DNA from: CAVYGN01 sp963796325
GTDB taxonomy: Bacteria > Spirochaetota > Brevinematia > Brevinematales > JAOACQ01
Assembly (NCBI GenBank): GCA_963796325.1
Contig: CAWCLF010000004.1
Location: 62,001-126,000 of the forward strand
Length of the DNA stretch: 64,000 bases
Direction: 5' to 3'
In this document: piece by piece, positions 8,600 through 17,403 of the stretch
Layout of the letters: each line of letters starts with the position of its first letter
Numbering within the stretch: position 1 is the first letter of the stretch
Notes under the pieces: model-generated
Seen by the model: the letters and a program-made list of their open reading frames with translations, nothing else
What the model was told of the DNA's origin: nothing
Database searches by the model: none
Made by a program: the position numbers and the translations under genes

Positions 8600-9841
8600 A
8601 TGAAAATAAAAACGATAATAATCATCGCCGTCCTGGCGGCCGTAGTTCTTTCAACGGTTCTTATTCTTACAAATCTAAGAAAAAAGACCTATTATCAATT
8701 TGCAAAGGTGACAAGGGGAGATATTGTCAATACGATCGCCAGTACAGGGAACCTTCAATATGAGTATACGAATAATGTCAATGCTCTTATCGCCGGTACG
8801 ATCGTAAAAATTTACGCCGATTTCAATCAGAAGGTTTACAAGGGCCAGGTGCTGGCAAAAATAGACGATACCCTGCTGAAGTCCACGGCAGACCAGATGA
8901 GGGCCTCCTGGCATAATTCCCAGGCTATATTGAAGCAGGTTCAATATAATTATGATGAAACGAAGGCCCTTTTCGACCAGCAGTTTGCGGCCCAATCCAA
9001 TATGGATGCTGCGACATACAGCCTTGAAAGCGCCAGGGCCGCTGAAGAAACCTCGAAGGCCCAGCTGGACCAGGCGATGGTCAACCTTTCCAATGCTTAT
9101 ATCTATTCTCCCATGACGGGCGTTATAGTACAGAGGAATATCGATGTAGGGAACGCTGTCGGCTCTCTGTCTTATGCAGGACCTCCGCTTTTTGTAATCG
9201 CAGGCGACATATCGAGGATGCAGGTGCTTGCAAATGTTGCTGAAAGCGACATTGGACAGGTCAGGAGGGGCCAGAAAGTTTCATTCACAGTCCAGGCATA
9301 TGCCGATAGGAATTTCGAAGGCGTAGTGCGGGATATATATGTCATGCCTGTCATTATTCAAAATGTTGTAAACTACGATGTAGTAATCAATGTGAATAAT
9401 TCGGGCGGCCTGCTTTATCCGGGGATGACAGCCACCATAGATTTAGTGACTGAAAGCAAGACCAATGTCCTGGAAATTCCTTCAAGCGTCTTCAAGTTCA
9501 GGCCGCCTCCGGAACTGCTGAAGCAGATATTCACCAATACCTCCGGGCAGCGCGGACATTCCGGCAGCGGGGTAACGAACCGGCAGGGATTTCAGGGGAG
9601 TAACGGTATGAACGGAAGTTCGGCGGTTTTATGGACTTATGATGACAGTTCGGGCAAAATCACACCTGTAAGGGTGAAAACCGGCTTATCGGACGGGCAG
9701 ATGACCGAGATAATCTCGGATAAGATCCTTGAAGGTACGACGGTATTAAGCGGCATATCCAGCACTAAGGGGACAACTTTGAATACCCAGCCTTCATCTC
9801 CGTTTTTCCCTGGGGGCGGGGGACGGGGTTTCGGCAGGTAG
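8600..9841 (+). CDS. MacA-like periplasmic adaptor (HlyD/RND membrane fusion protein)
   Basis: 413 residues from the ATG at 8600, which has AAGGGGG at 8585-8591; an upstream in-frame TTG at 8579 is less likely. An N-terminal membrane anchor spans about 5-24. A biotinyl-lipoyl half-motif ('ALIAGTIVKIYADFNQKVYKGQVLAKID') precedes an alpha-helical hairpin (about 90-150), followed by the second lipoyl half ('SPMTGVIVQRNIDVGNAV') and beta-barrel/membrane-proximal domains. The C-terminal part has a Gly/Ser/Asn-rich insertion (about 315-345) and ends in a Pro/Gly-rich tail. It would link the inner-membrane ABC transporter to the TolC-like channel encoded just upstream. Confidence 0.9.
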   Translation: MKIKTIIIIAVLAAVVLSTVLILTNLRKKTYYQFAKVTRGDIVNTIASTGNLQYEYTNNVNALIAGTIVKIYADFNQKVYKGQVLAKIDDTLLKSTADQMRASWHNSQAILKQVQYNYDETKALFDQQFAAQSNMDAATYSLESARAAEETSKAQLDQAMVNLSNAYIYSPMTGVIVQRNIDVGNAVGSLSYAGPPLFVIAGDISRMQVLANVAESDIGQVRRGQKVSFTVQAYADRNFEGVVRDIYVMPVIIQNVVNYDVVINVNNSGGLLYPGMTATIDLVTESKTNVLEIPSSVFKFRPPPELLKQIFTNTSGQRGHSGSGVTNRQGFQGSNGMNGSSAVLWTYDDSSGKITPVRVKTGLSDGQMTEIISDKILEGTTVLSGISSTKGTTLNTQPSSPFFPGGGGRGFGR

Positions 9842-9846
9842 GAATT

Positions 9847-10563
9847 ATGGAAGACGACATTGTAATAAGGACTATCGGGCTATCAAAGATTTATTCAACC
9901 GGGGATGTCAAAGTCGATGCCCTGAGGGGAATCGATATGTCGATAAACCGCGGGGAATTTGCATCGATAATGGGCGCTTCGGGTTCAGGCAAAAGCACCC
10001 TTATGAATATCCTGGGATGCCTTGATATTCCTTCAGGGGGCGATTACTACCTGGACGGGATCAGGGTAAACACATTATCCAAGGACGCGCTAAGCGAGAT
10101 CAGGAACAGGAAAATCGGTTTTGTTTTCCAGGGTTTCAACCTCCTGTCGAGAACAACTGCGCTTGAAAATGTGGAACTCCCGCTCCTCTATAACAGGGAT
10201 AATAAGGATGCCGATACGAAAGAAATGGCCCGGGCCGCACTCGTTAAAGTAGGACTGGGCGACAGGGTTTATCATTTTCCCAACCAGCTCTCCGGCGGCC
10301 AGCAGCAGAGAGTTGCGATCGCAAGATCCCTTGTGAACAATCCTTCGCTTATTCTTGCGGATGAACCTACAGGAAACCTTGATACGAAAACAAGCGAAGA
10401 GATTATCGCTCTTTTCCAGGAATTGAACGATCTGGGAATAACGATAGTGCTTGTAACACATGAAAACGATATAGCCCTGTTTACGAAGCGGATCGTTGAA
10501 TTTCGCGACGGTCTGATCATTAAAGACCATCAGAACAAACCTCGCAGGACGGGGGAAATATGA
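9847..10563 (+). CDS. MacB/LolD-type ABC transporter ATP-binding protein
   Basis: 238 residues with all ABC motifs: Walker A 'GASGSGKST' at 43-51, a Q-loop in 'GFVFQGFNLL', the signature 'LSGGQQQRVAIARSL' and Walker B 'LILADEPTGN', then the switch histidine in 'VLVTHEND'. It belongs to the MacB/LolD/FtsE group. It is translationally coupled to the permease, whose ATG overlaps its stop by 4 bp. In E. coli MacB the ATPase and permease are one polypeptide; here they are two genes. The exported substrate (macrolide, peptide, lipid or glycolipid) cannot be told from sequence. Confidence 0.92.
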   Translation: MEDDIVIRTIGLSKIYSTGDVKVDALRGIDMSINRGEFASIMGASGSGKSTLMNILGCLDIPSGGDYYLDGIRVNTLSKDALSEIRNRKIGFVFQGFNLLSRTTALENVELPLLYNRDNKDADTKEMARAALVKVGLGDRVYHFPNQLSGGQQQRVAIARSLVNNPSLILADEPTGNLDTKTSEEIIALFQELNDLGITIVLVTHENDIALFTKRIVEFRDGLIIKDHQNKPRRTGEI

Positions 10564-11777
10564 GATTAAACGGACTTCTTAAAATAGCCTTCCAGTCGAT
10601 TCTGAAGAACAAGATGAGGACTCTTTTGACAATGCTGGGTATTATTATCGGCGTCGGAGCGTTTATTATCATGGTCGCTTTCGGCCAGGGCATGCAGAGG
10701 CAGGTGCGCGACCAGGTCCAGAGCCTGGGTGTGAATCTCCTTACTGTTTTCCCTGTCGCATTCCGGCAGGGAGGAGTCAGCTACGGCGGAGGGTCTTATT
10801 CCAGGCTTACCCTTGACGATGTAACAAAACTTAAAAAGGAGGTGACAACCCTGGCAGGAGTTTCACCCGTTATCCGTGTTTCGGTACAGGCGATCGGCGG
10901 AGGCGGGAACTGGAGCACATTTATATACGGCATCTCTCCCGATTATTTCAATATAAGGCAGTGGACCATTTCGAACGGAAATTTCTTTACAGACAGCGAC
11001 GTAAGGTCTCAAAACAGGGTTTGCCTGATAGGAAATACGGTGGCTACGAACCTTTATCCGAATTCGGATCCTGTCGGGCAGAGGATAAGGATAAGGACCG
11101 AACCCTTCAGGATAATAGGAGTTCTCTATCCGAAGGGTTTTTCAGGAAACGGGCAGGACCAGGACGATCTCATACTTGCCCCGTATACTACCGTACAGTA
11201 CAGGCTCAACACGAGCCGTTATATTCCCAATATCGTCTGCAGCAGTATTTCGCAGGACCAGATGTCTAATTCCCAGGTGGAAATAACCGAAATATTAAGG
11301 GCCTCGCATAAACTGCCCGAAGGAGCCGATAATGATTTTACCGTCAGGAACCAGGCGGATATTATCAATACCTCAAACCAGGTGACCGGAAGCGTAACGG
11401 TTCTTCTGGCGGTAGTGGCCAGCATTTCACTCCTCGTCGGCGGAATAGGCATAATGAATATCATGCTTGTGTCCGTAACTGAGAGGACAAGAGAAATCGG
11501 AATCCGCATGGCTATAGGCGCCAGGGGCAACGACATACTAATGCAGTTTCTTGTCGAAGCGGTAGTACTTTCCCTGACGGGAGGGGTGATCGGGGTATTA
11601 TTGGGATTAGCCGGATCGTTTTTGATTAAATTCACATTGAACTGGCCCATAGTTTATTCTCTGGAACCTGTATTTCTTGCTTTCATATTTTCATTTATCG
11701 TCGGCGCTTTCTTCGGATTTTATCCGGCGAGAAAGGCATCGACGCTTAACCCCATCGATGCGCTAAGGTATGAATAA
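10560..11777 (+). CDS. MacB-type FtsX-fold ABC transporter permease
   Basis: 405 residues with the MacB core topology. TM1 lies near residues 20-40 in the typical 'MRTLLTMLGIIIGVGAFIIM' context. A large periplasmic MacB_PCD domain (about 45-265) and three more membrane helices follow (about 285-305, 335-355, 370-395). 'SVTERTREIGIRMAIGAR' in the FtsX cytoplasmic loop and a final 'YPARKASTLNPIDALRYE' are diagnostic of this family. It acts as a mechanotransmission permease that drives substrate through the adaptor and TolC-like duct. It is the last gene of the efflux operon. Confidence 0.92.
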   Translation: MRLNGLLKIAFQSILKNKMRTLLTMLGIIIGVGAFIIMVAFGQGMQRQVRDQVQSLGVNLLTVFPVAFRQGGVSYGGGSYSRLTLDDVTKLKKEVTTLAGVSPVIRVSVQAIGGGGNWSTFIYGISPDYFNIRQWTISNGNFFTDSDVRSQNRVCLIGNTVATNLYPNSDPVGQRIRIRTEPFRIIGVLYPKGFSGNGQDQDDLILAPYTTVQYRLNTSRYIPNIVCSSISQDQMSNSQVEITEILRASHKLPEGADNDFTVRNQADIINTSNQVTGSVTVLLAVVASISLLVGGIGIMNIMLVSVTERTREIGIRMAIGARGNDILMQFLVEAVVLSLTGGVIGVLLGLAGSFLIKFTLNWPIVYSLEPVFLAFIFSFIVGAFFGFYPARKASTLNPIDALRYE

Positions 11778-11900
11778 GAACTAATTTCTTTATTTTTCCG
11801 GCGATTTCCTTTATAATTACAGGTTAAAGTTCCGGTATTAATAACCGTTTCATTATTTGCTTTTCCAGATATTTATTTAATTTTCTCCCGGAGGCTAACC

Positions 11901-12386
11901 ATGTTTGAAAAAAAAGAAGCTGCGGTTTACCTGGCTGATAATCTGCTTGCTTATATAGATAAATGGAAAGATGTAAAGGGCAGCCTCATTATGATCCTGC
12001 ACAGGGTGCAGGAAGAATACGGGTATGTCCCCAGGGAGGTGGCGCTCCAGCTTTCAAGGAAACTTAACGTACCCCTTGCTAAAATATACGGCATAACGAC
12101 CTTTTATCACTTTTTCCGGTTGACCAAGCCCGGTAAATACAATATTTCGGTTTGCATGGGAACGGCATGCTATTTAAAAGACGGAGAAGACATTCTTAAC
12201 GAGCTGGAAGCCCACCTGGGTATCGGTATCGGGGGGGTTACCGAGGACGGAGTGTTTTCTCTCGAATCGGTCCGCTGCGTCGGATGCTGCGGGCTTGCCC
12301 CCGTATTGACGATAAATAATGAAGTGTTCGGAAGGCTTGCAAAAAAAGATGTCCCGGAAATTATTTCCCGGTTCAGGAAAAAGTAG
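11901..12386 (+). CDS. hydC: [FeFe]-hydrogenase subunit HydC (NuoE-like [2Fe-2S] protein)
   Basis: 161 residues, the thioredoxin-like NuoE/HydC fold carrying one [2Fe-2S] cluster. The ligands are Cys85 and Cys90 ('CMGTACYLKDG') and Cys126 and Cys130 ('RCVGCCGLAP'). An N-terminal helical bundle precedes it ('LIMILHRVQEEYGYVP'). In HydABC enzymes this subunit partners HydB in the NAD(H) module. CCCGGAGG lies ten bases before the ATG. It opens the hydrogenase operon with the [2Fe-2S] thioredoxin-like gene eight bp downstream. Complex I NuoE is the alternative, but the H-cluster gene in the same operon settles the assignment. Confidence 0.9.
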   Translation: MFEKKEAAVYLADNLLAYIDKWKDVKGSLIMILHRVQEEYGYVPREVALQLSRKLNVPLAKIYGITTFYHFFRLTKPGKYNISVCMGTACYLKDGEDILNELEAHLGIGIGGVTEDGVFSLESVRCVGCCGLAPVLTINNEVFGRLAKKDVPEIISRFRKK

Positions 12387-12394
12387 AGGATTGT

Positions 12395-12784
12395 ATGGAA
12401 AAGCTGGATTTAAAATCCCTGAAAAGCCTCAGGGCTGCAGAAAAGAAAAAAATAAATTCGATTTTAAAAGAAGGCAAAGTTACGGTTATCCTTGTCGGGA
12501 CCGGGACCTGCGGTCTTGCAGCCGGAGCCGGAGAAACTTTGAAAGCCTTCTCAGTGCAGATTGACAGGATGGGGCTCAAGGATGTCGAGCTGAAACAGAC
12601 CGGATGCATGGGGAAATGTTCGGTTGAACCCATGGTGGAAGTCAGGGTGCCCGGAATGCCGGAAGTCATTTACGGCCGGGTTACTCCTGAAATTGCAGCA
12701 AAGATACTCGAAAGGCATGTCGTTCAGAAAATTCTTCTTAATGACAGTATTTTCGACAAGCCGGCAATTGATATTCTGAAATAA
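12395..12784 (+). CDS. Thioredoxin-like [2Fe-2S] ferredoxin-domain protein of the hydrogenase operon
   Basis: 129 residues with a helical N-terminus and a thioredoxin-like ferredoxin domain. The visible Cys positions are Cys39 in 'GTGTCGLAAGAGETL' and Cys71/Cys75 in 'TGCMGKCSVEP'. Small proteins of this type are commonly encoded between NuoE-like and NuoF-like genes in HydABC(D) operons (family knowledge). They probably add an electron-transfer cluster or an assembly role. Here it sits exactly there, between hydC and hydB (14 bp gap to hydB). The same fold is also present at the HydB N-terminus, so the operon encodes this domain twice. Confidence 0.8.
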   Translation: MEKLDLKSLKSLRAAEKKKINSILKEGKVTVILVGTGTCGLAAGAGETLKAFSVQIDRMGLKDVELKQTGCMGKCSVEPMVEVRVPGMPEVIYGRVTPEIAAKILERHVVQKILLNDSIFDKPAIDILK

Positions 12785-12798
12785 GGGGATTCATAGAT

Positions 12799-14544
12799 AT
12801 GGGTTATGGGAAATACGTCCTTGTATGCGGCGGGGAATCCTGCAGCGGGAAAAATTCTCTTGAAATATATGATTGCATCAACAAGGAATTGATAGCTCTC
12901 GGATTGAAGGATGATGTCCAGGTCGTAAAAGCCGGATGTTTCGGTTTCTGCGGGAAAGGGCCTGTAGTGAAAATTCTTCCCGAAGGAACTCTTTATACGG
13001 GTGTCATGCCTTCCGATGCGGCATTGATTGTAAACGAACATCTGAAGAAAGGGAAGGAGGTTCAGAGGCTTGCATATAAAGGGCCTTCAAAACAGTACCG
13101 TCTTGTATTGCGGAATTGCGGGGTTATCGATCCGGAAAATATTTATGAATATATAGCAAGTGACGGCTTTGCCGCTCTTGAAAAAGTCCTTTTCGAAATG
13201 ACGCCGCAGGATGTGATAGAAGAGGTCAAAATATCCGGGCTAAGGGGGAGAGGAGGCGCGGGTTTCCCTACAGGGATCAAATGGGATCTTACAAAAAAGG
13301 AAAATTCTCCTGTCAAATATGTAGTATGCAATGCCGACGAGGGCGACCCGGGTGCATATATGAACCGGAGCACCATCGAAGGAGACCCTTATTCCCTGAT
13401 TGAGGCAATGACGATCTGCGGATATTCCGTCGGTTCGCATGAAGGATATATATATATCAGGGCTGAATACCCTATTGCAATAAGGAGACTTGAACTTGCC
13501 ATTGAAAAGGCCGGCAGCCTGGGGTTATTGGGTAAGGATATCCTGGGAAGCGGCTTTGACTTTAAAATAGAAATACGCCTTGGCGCCGGAGCTTATGTCT
13601 GCGGCGAAGAAACGGCTTTGATAGCTTCCATCGAAGGCAACAGGGGCATGCCCAAGCCAAGGCCTCCCTTCCCTTCGACGAACGGGCTGTGGGGAAAACC
13701 GACTGTGATCAACAACGCAGAGACATGGGCCAATATACCGGTCATTTTGACAAAAGGCGCCAGGTGGTTCGCCTCGATAGGAACGGAATCCTCCAAGGGT
13801 ACAAAGGTTTTTGCCCTTACAGGGAAAGTGAACAATTCCGGGCTTGTTGAAGTTCCTCTCGGAACGACCCTGAGAGAAGTAATATTCGATATAGGGGGAG
13901 GAATAAAGGACGGCAAAAAATTCAAGGGCGCCCAGAGCGGAGGCCCTTCCGGCGGCGTAATACCCGAAGAATTCCTCGATGTTCCTATCGATTATGAAAA
14001 TCTCAAAAAGATCGGGGCCATAATGGGTTCCGGGGGCCTTATTGTTATGGACGAGGACGACTGCATGGTGGATATAGCAAAATTCTATATGCAGTTCGCT
14101 GTTGACGAATCCTGCGGCAAATGTTCGCCCTGCAGGATAGGCGGAAAGCAGCTTCTCGAGACCCTTGAATTGATCAGCAGGGGCAGGGGCGAAGAAAGGC
14201 ATATACCCGCAATGAAAAGAATATGCGCCGCAATGCAGAAAGCGTCGCTTTGCGGGCTGGGCCAGAACACGCCCAACCCGGTATTGTCGACACTGAATTA
14301 TTTCGAGGATGAATACCTGGATCATATAATTAATAAAAAATGTGTTGCAGGATCATGCAAAAGTCTTGTGAGTTTTATAATAGACCCTGAAAAATGCATA
14401 GGATGTTCTTTGTGTGCAATGAAATGCCCTGCAGACTGTATAAGCGGGGAAAAAAGGAAGCCTTACACTATAGACCAGTTAAAATGCATAAAATGCGCTT
14501 CCTGCTATGAAGTGTGCAAATTCGGAGCTGTGATCAGGGAATAG
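12799..14544 (+). CDS. hydB: [FeFe]-hydrogenase NAD(H)/FMN subunit HydB (NuoF-like)
   Basis: 581 residues with three parts. The first is a thioredoxin-like [2Fe-2S] domain (Cys10, Cys15, Cys47, Cys51). The second is the NuoF core, with 'GLRGRGGAGFPTG' at 147-159 and 'NADEGDPGAYMNR' at 178-190 binding FMN/NAD(H), and 'ESCGKCSPCRIG' near residue 435 for a [4Fe-4S] cluster. The third is a C-terminal 2x[4Fe-4S] ferredoxin domain with Cys motifs at 533-573. This is the architecture of the flavin subunit of trimeric NAD-linked hydrogenases, including electron-bifurcating HydABC. Whether this enzyme bifurcates cannot be read from sequence alone. The stop lies 8 bp before the hydA ATG. Confidence 0.92.
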   Translation: MGYGKYVLVCGGESCSGKNSLEIYDCINKELIALGLKDDVQVVKAGCFGFCGKGPVVKILPEGTLYTGVMPSDAALIVNEHLKKGKEVQRLAYKGPSKQYRLVLRNCGVIDPENIYEYIASDGFAALEKVLFEMTPQDVIEEVKISGLRGRGGAGFPTGIKWDLTKKENSPVKYVVCNADEGDPGAYMNRSTIEGDPYSLIEAMTICGYSVGSHEGYIYIRAEYPIAIRRLELAIEKAGSLGLLGKDILGSGFDFKIEIRLGAGAYVCGEETALIASIEGNRGMPKPRPPFPSTNGLWGKPTVINNAETWANIPVILTKGARWFASIGTESSKGTKVFALTGKVNNSGLVEVPLGTTLREVIFDIGGGIKDGKKFKGAQSGGPSGGVIPEEFLDVPIDYENLKKIGAIMGSGGLIVMDEDDCMVDIAKFYMQFAVDESCGKCSPCRIGGKQLLETLELISRGRGEERHIPAMKRICAAMQKASLCGLGQNTPNPVLSTLNYFEDEYLDHIINKKCVAGSCKSLVSFIIDPEKCIGCSLCAMKCPADCISGEKRKPYTIDQLKCIKCASCYEVCKFGAVIRE

Positions 14545-14552
14545 GGGGAATC

Positions 14553-16307
14553 ATGGAAAAGGTTACAAAAGTAAATATAAAAATAAACGGCATTCCTTTC
14601 AAAGTCAATAACGATAAAACAATACTCCAGGCGGCAAGGCTTGTTCAGGTTAAAATCCCCAAGCTCTGCAATCATCCGGACCTGCCCCCAAGCGCGGCAT
14701 GCGGACTGTGTATCGTGAAAATAAAGGGTTCCCCTAAAATGATAAGGGCCTGTGCGACATATGTCGAGGAAGGAATGGAAATAACGACTCATGATTCCGA
14801 GATATTCGAGATCAGAAGAACGGTGCTTGAACTTATCCTTTCTAATCATCCCAACGACTGCCTGGAATGTGCCCGCAACGGGAATTGCGAGCTTCAGCAG
14901 CTCGCAGCAGATTTCGGCATCCGTGAAGTGGATTTTAACAGGATACTTGTAAACCAGCCGGTGGACGATTCCACCGGGTCGATAGTTTTAAACCCTGAAA
15001 AATGCATTAAATGCGGCCGATGCGTGGAAGTATGCCAGATCATGCAGAATGTCTGGGCAATCGAATTCATCGGCAGGGGCTATAATATGAGGATTGCTCC
15101 TGCTGCGGATACCCTGCTCAGGGACAGTTCCTGCATCAAATGCGGCCAGTGCACTGCGCATTGCCCGGTAGGGGCGCTTTATGAGAAAAGCGATAATGTA
15201 AGGGTATGGGAAGGATTAAAGAATCCGGATTATCATAAAATCGTCCAGATTGCCCCGGCGACACGTGTGGCTCTGGGCGAAGCTTTCGGTCTGGAACCGG
15301 GGGTTGTTACGACAAAAAAAATGTATACTATATTGAGAAGGCTGGGATTTGACGCTGTTTTTGATACGAATTTCGGAGCCGACCTTACTATTATGGAAGA
15401 GGCATCCGAATTTGTAGAGCGTTTCGGTAAAAAGGATCTTCCCCTTATTACCAGCTGCTGTCCCGGATGGGTCGATTTCCTTGAAAAATTCTATCCTGAA
15501 ATGATACCTGATTTCTCGACTGCAAAATCCCCCCATCAGATGGTAGGCGTCCTTTCTAAAACATACTATGCGGGGAAAACGGGCATAGAACCTTCAAAGA
15601 TCTATTCCGTATCGATAATGCCATGTACGGCAAAAAAATATGAGATCAGCAGGACAGACGAAATGTTTGCCAGCGGATATCAGGATATAGACGCAGTTCT
15701 TACGACAAGGGAACTCTCGCGTATGATCAAGGCTTCCGGAATCGATTTTCTCAATCTGCCTGACTCGGAGGCCGATTCGCTGCTGGGCGATTATTCGGGT
15801 GCTGCGACTATTTTCGGTACGACCGGCGGAGTTATGGAAGCGGCCTTGAGAACGGCTTATCATTTCATCACGAAAAAAGAATTGGGCACCGTGGATTTTG
15901 TCGAGACAAGGGGACTCAAAGGTATAAAAACGGCAGAAATCGATATAGAAGGGACAAAAGTAAATATAGCTGTAGCGCATGGATTGGCTAATGTCGCATG
16001 CATCCTCGAAGAGGTAAAGTCTGCTGCCGGAGAAGAAAAAGATCCCCCTTACGATTTTATAGAAGTAATGGCCTGCAGGGGCGGATGCGTCGGCGGCGGA
16101 GGCCAGCCCTACGGAGCTACCGATGAAATAAGAAAGAAAAGGGCCGCCGGTCTTTACGAAGACGACCGCGATAAAACAAGGCGCTGTTCATACCAGAACC
16201 CTTATATAAAGGAACTTTACGAGGAATTCCTGGGAGCCCCGCTGTCGGTAAAAGCAAAAAAACTGCTGCATACTCAGTATCATGAAAGACCGCTTTATAA
16301 TAAATGA
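14553..16307 (+). CDS. hydA: [FeFe]-hydrogenase catalytic subunit HydA (group A, M3-type)
   Basis: 584 residues from the ATG at 14553 (AGGGGGAA before it; an in-frame GTG at 14514 lies inside hydB). Domains in order are a plant-type [2Fe-2S] (Cys39, 50, 53, 67), a His-ligated [4Fe-4S] (His99, Cys103, 106, 112) and two ferredoxin-type [4Fe-4S] clusters (Cys151/154/157/161 and 194/197/200/204). The H-cluster domain has L1 'TSCCPGW' at 300-306, L2 'MPCTAKKYE' at 356-364 and L3 'MACRGGCVGGGGQP' with Cys508 and Cys512. All H-cluster and proton-relay cysteines of active group A enzymes are present. It catalyses H2 evolution or uptake in the cytoplasm, coupled to NAD(H) and probably ferredoxin through HydBC. 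Maturation genes lie at 42.5-45.2 kb. Confidence 0.95.
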   Translation: MEKVTKVNIKINGIPFKVNNDKTILQAARLVQVKIPKLCNHPDLPPSAACGLCIVKIKGSPKMIRACATYVEEGMEITTHDSEIFEIRRTVLELILSNHPNDCLECARNGNCELQQLAADFGIREVDFNRILVNQPVDDSTGSIVLNPEKCIKCGRCVEVCQIMQNVWAIEFIGRGYNMRIAPAADTLLRDSSCIKCGQCTAHCPVGALYEKSDNVRVWEGLKNPDYHKIVQIAPATRVALGEAFGLEPGVVTTKKMYTILRRLGFDAVFDTNFGADLTIMEEASEFVERFGKKDLPLITSCCPGWVDFLEKFYPEMIPDFSTAKSPHQMVGVLSKTYYAGKTGIEPSKIYSVSIMPCTAKKYEISRTDEMFASGYQDIDAVLTTRELSRMIKASGIDFLNLPDSEADSLLGDYSGAATIFGTTGGVMEAALRTAYHFITKKELGTVDFVETRGLKGIKTAEIDIEGTKVNIAVAHGLANVACILEEVKSAAGEEKDPPYDFIEVMACRGGCVGGGGQPYGATDEIRKKRAAGLYEDDRDKTRRCSYQNPYIKELYEEFLGAPLSVKAKKLLHTQYHERPLYNK

Positions 16308-16317
16308 TCGCTCTTAA

Positions 16318-16887
16318 TTACCAGGTTTCTTTCTGGTGAATAAGCGAGAGGAACTCGCTGCGTGTCGTATGGCTTGACCTGAAGGCCCCCAGTACCGACG
16401 AAGTGATCATGTTTGAATTCTGCTTTTCAATGCCTCTCATCATCATGCACAGGTGTCTTGCTTCTATTACAACGCCTACTCCCTCCGTTTCGATGGAATC
16501 CTGGATTGCATGTGCTATCTGGTCGGTCAGGCGCTCCTGAATCTGCAGCCTTCTGGCATAAATTTCGACGATCCTGGCAAGTTTCGAAGCTCCCAGCACT
16601 TTGTCCCTGGCTATGTAGCCGATATGACAGCGGCCGAAAAAGGGAAGGAGATGATGTTCGCAAAGACTGTATATTTCGATATCCCTGATGATGATCATAT
16701 TGTTCGTTTCCTGCTGGAAGATGGCGTCATGAATAACATCCTTGAAATCGACACTGTAGCCGGACGTCAGGTACTGGAGAGTTTCTGCGAATCGGCGGGG
16801 CGTTTTCAGAAGCCCATGCCTCTGGGGATCTTCTCCCATTTCTATCAGAAGTTCTCTAATAAGCTTTTCAACCCGTTTAATATCCAT
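16318..16887 (-). CDS. folE: GTP cyclohydrolase I (FolE)
   Basis: 189 residues, normal length for the Zn-dependent type I enzyme that converts GTP to 7,8-dihydroneopterin triphosphate. The zinc ligands are present: Cys and His in 'CEHHLLPFFGRCHIGY' and Cys in 'RHLCMMMRG'. 'RRLQIQERLTDQIA' is the family hallmark before the active-site histidine segment. It is the last gene of a minus-strand pterin operon. Its start overlaps the folK stop region by 11 bp, indicating translational coupling. Confidence 0.93.
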   Translation of the reverse strand: MDIKRVEKLIRELLIEMGEDPQRHGLLKTPRRFAETLQYLTSGYSVDFKDVIHDAIFQQETNNMIIIRDIEIYSLCEHHLLPFFGRCHIGYIARDKVLGASKLARIVEIYARRLQIQERLTDQIAHAIQDSIETEGVGVVIEARHLCMMMRGIEKQNSNMITSSVLGAFRSSHTTRSEFLSLIHQKETW

Positions 16888-17398
16888 TTTGCAGAATCCT
16901 CCTTAACATCTCTGTATAATCATAAAGCGGCTTCAGCTTTTGATCAATGAAACTTTCCGCTATATCCTTTACGGTTTTGCCCCATTCCTGAAAAAACAGC
17001 GATTTATCAAGTTCGAAAAGACATATGGAAAGGAAGGGCCTTTCAAGTATGAACCTGTCGGGAATATCGAGTTCTTTATTATGTATATTTATATCATCGT
17101 AAACGAGAATATCGAGGTCTATAGTCCGGGGAGCGTATTTATCATTATGCCTGACGCGGCCGAGCGACTTCTCGATATCCCGCAGCACATCGTATTTCAG
17201 TCCGAGAGGATCGGAATCCGTATTGATGAGCATTACGCCGTTGAAATAATCAGGATCGCCAGGCCTGCCTATGCTTTCATTTTTGTAAAATGTCGAAACG
17301 GCCATTACCTCGGATTTTAGCATCAGGAGTTTTAATGCATCTTTAATATTGGAATAGGGATCGATATTTGAGCCTGCGCCGATAAATACTCTCGGCAT
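16877..17398 (-). CDS. folK: 2-amino-4-hydroxy-6-hydroxymethyldihydropteridine pyrophosphokinase
   Basis: 173 residues of the HPPK family. The N-terminal 'GAGSNIDPYSNIKDAL' (pterin/ATP site), 'GRPGDPDYFNGVMLI' in the middle and 'RTIDLDILVYDD' (Mg-binding Asp pair) are all diagnostic. It transfers pyrophosphate from ATP to 6-hydroxymethyl-dihydropterin in folate synthesis. It lies 5 bp after folB and overlaps folE, so the three are cotranscribed. Confidence 0.93.
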   Translation of the reverse strand: MPRVFIGAGSNIDPYSNIKDALKLLMLKSEVMAVSTFYKNESIGRPGDPDYFNGVMLINTDSDPLGLKYDVLRDIEKSLGRVRHNDKYAPRTIDLDILVYDDINIHNKELDIPDRFILERPFLSICLFELDKSLFFQEWGKTVKDIAESFIDQKLKPLYDYTEMLRRILQNGY

Positions 17399-17403
17399 AA
17401 TTT

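Noticed and set aside
13525..14325. 266-residue antisense frame within hydB
   Set aside because: It is a mirror of the strongly supported hydB frame, with no known motifs and low-complexity composition.
11901..14544. Respiratory complex I NuoE/NuoF
   Set aside because: The operon contains an H-cluster subunit, HydB has the extra C-terminal ferredoxin domain, and no other nuo genes are present.
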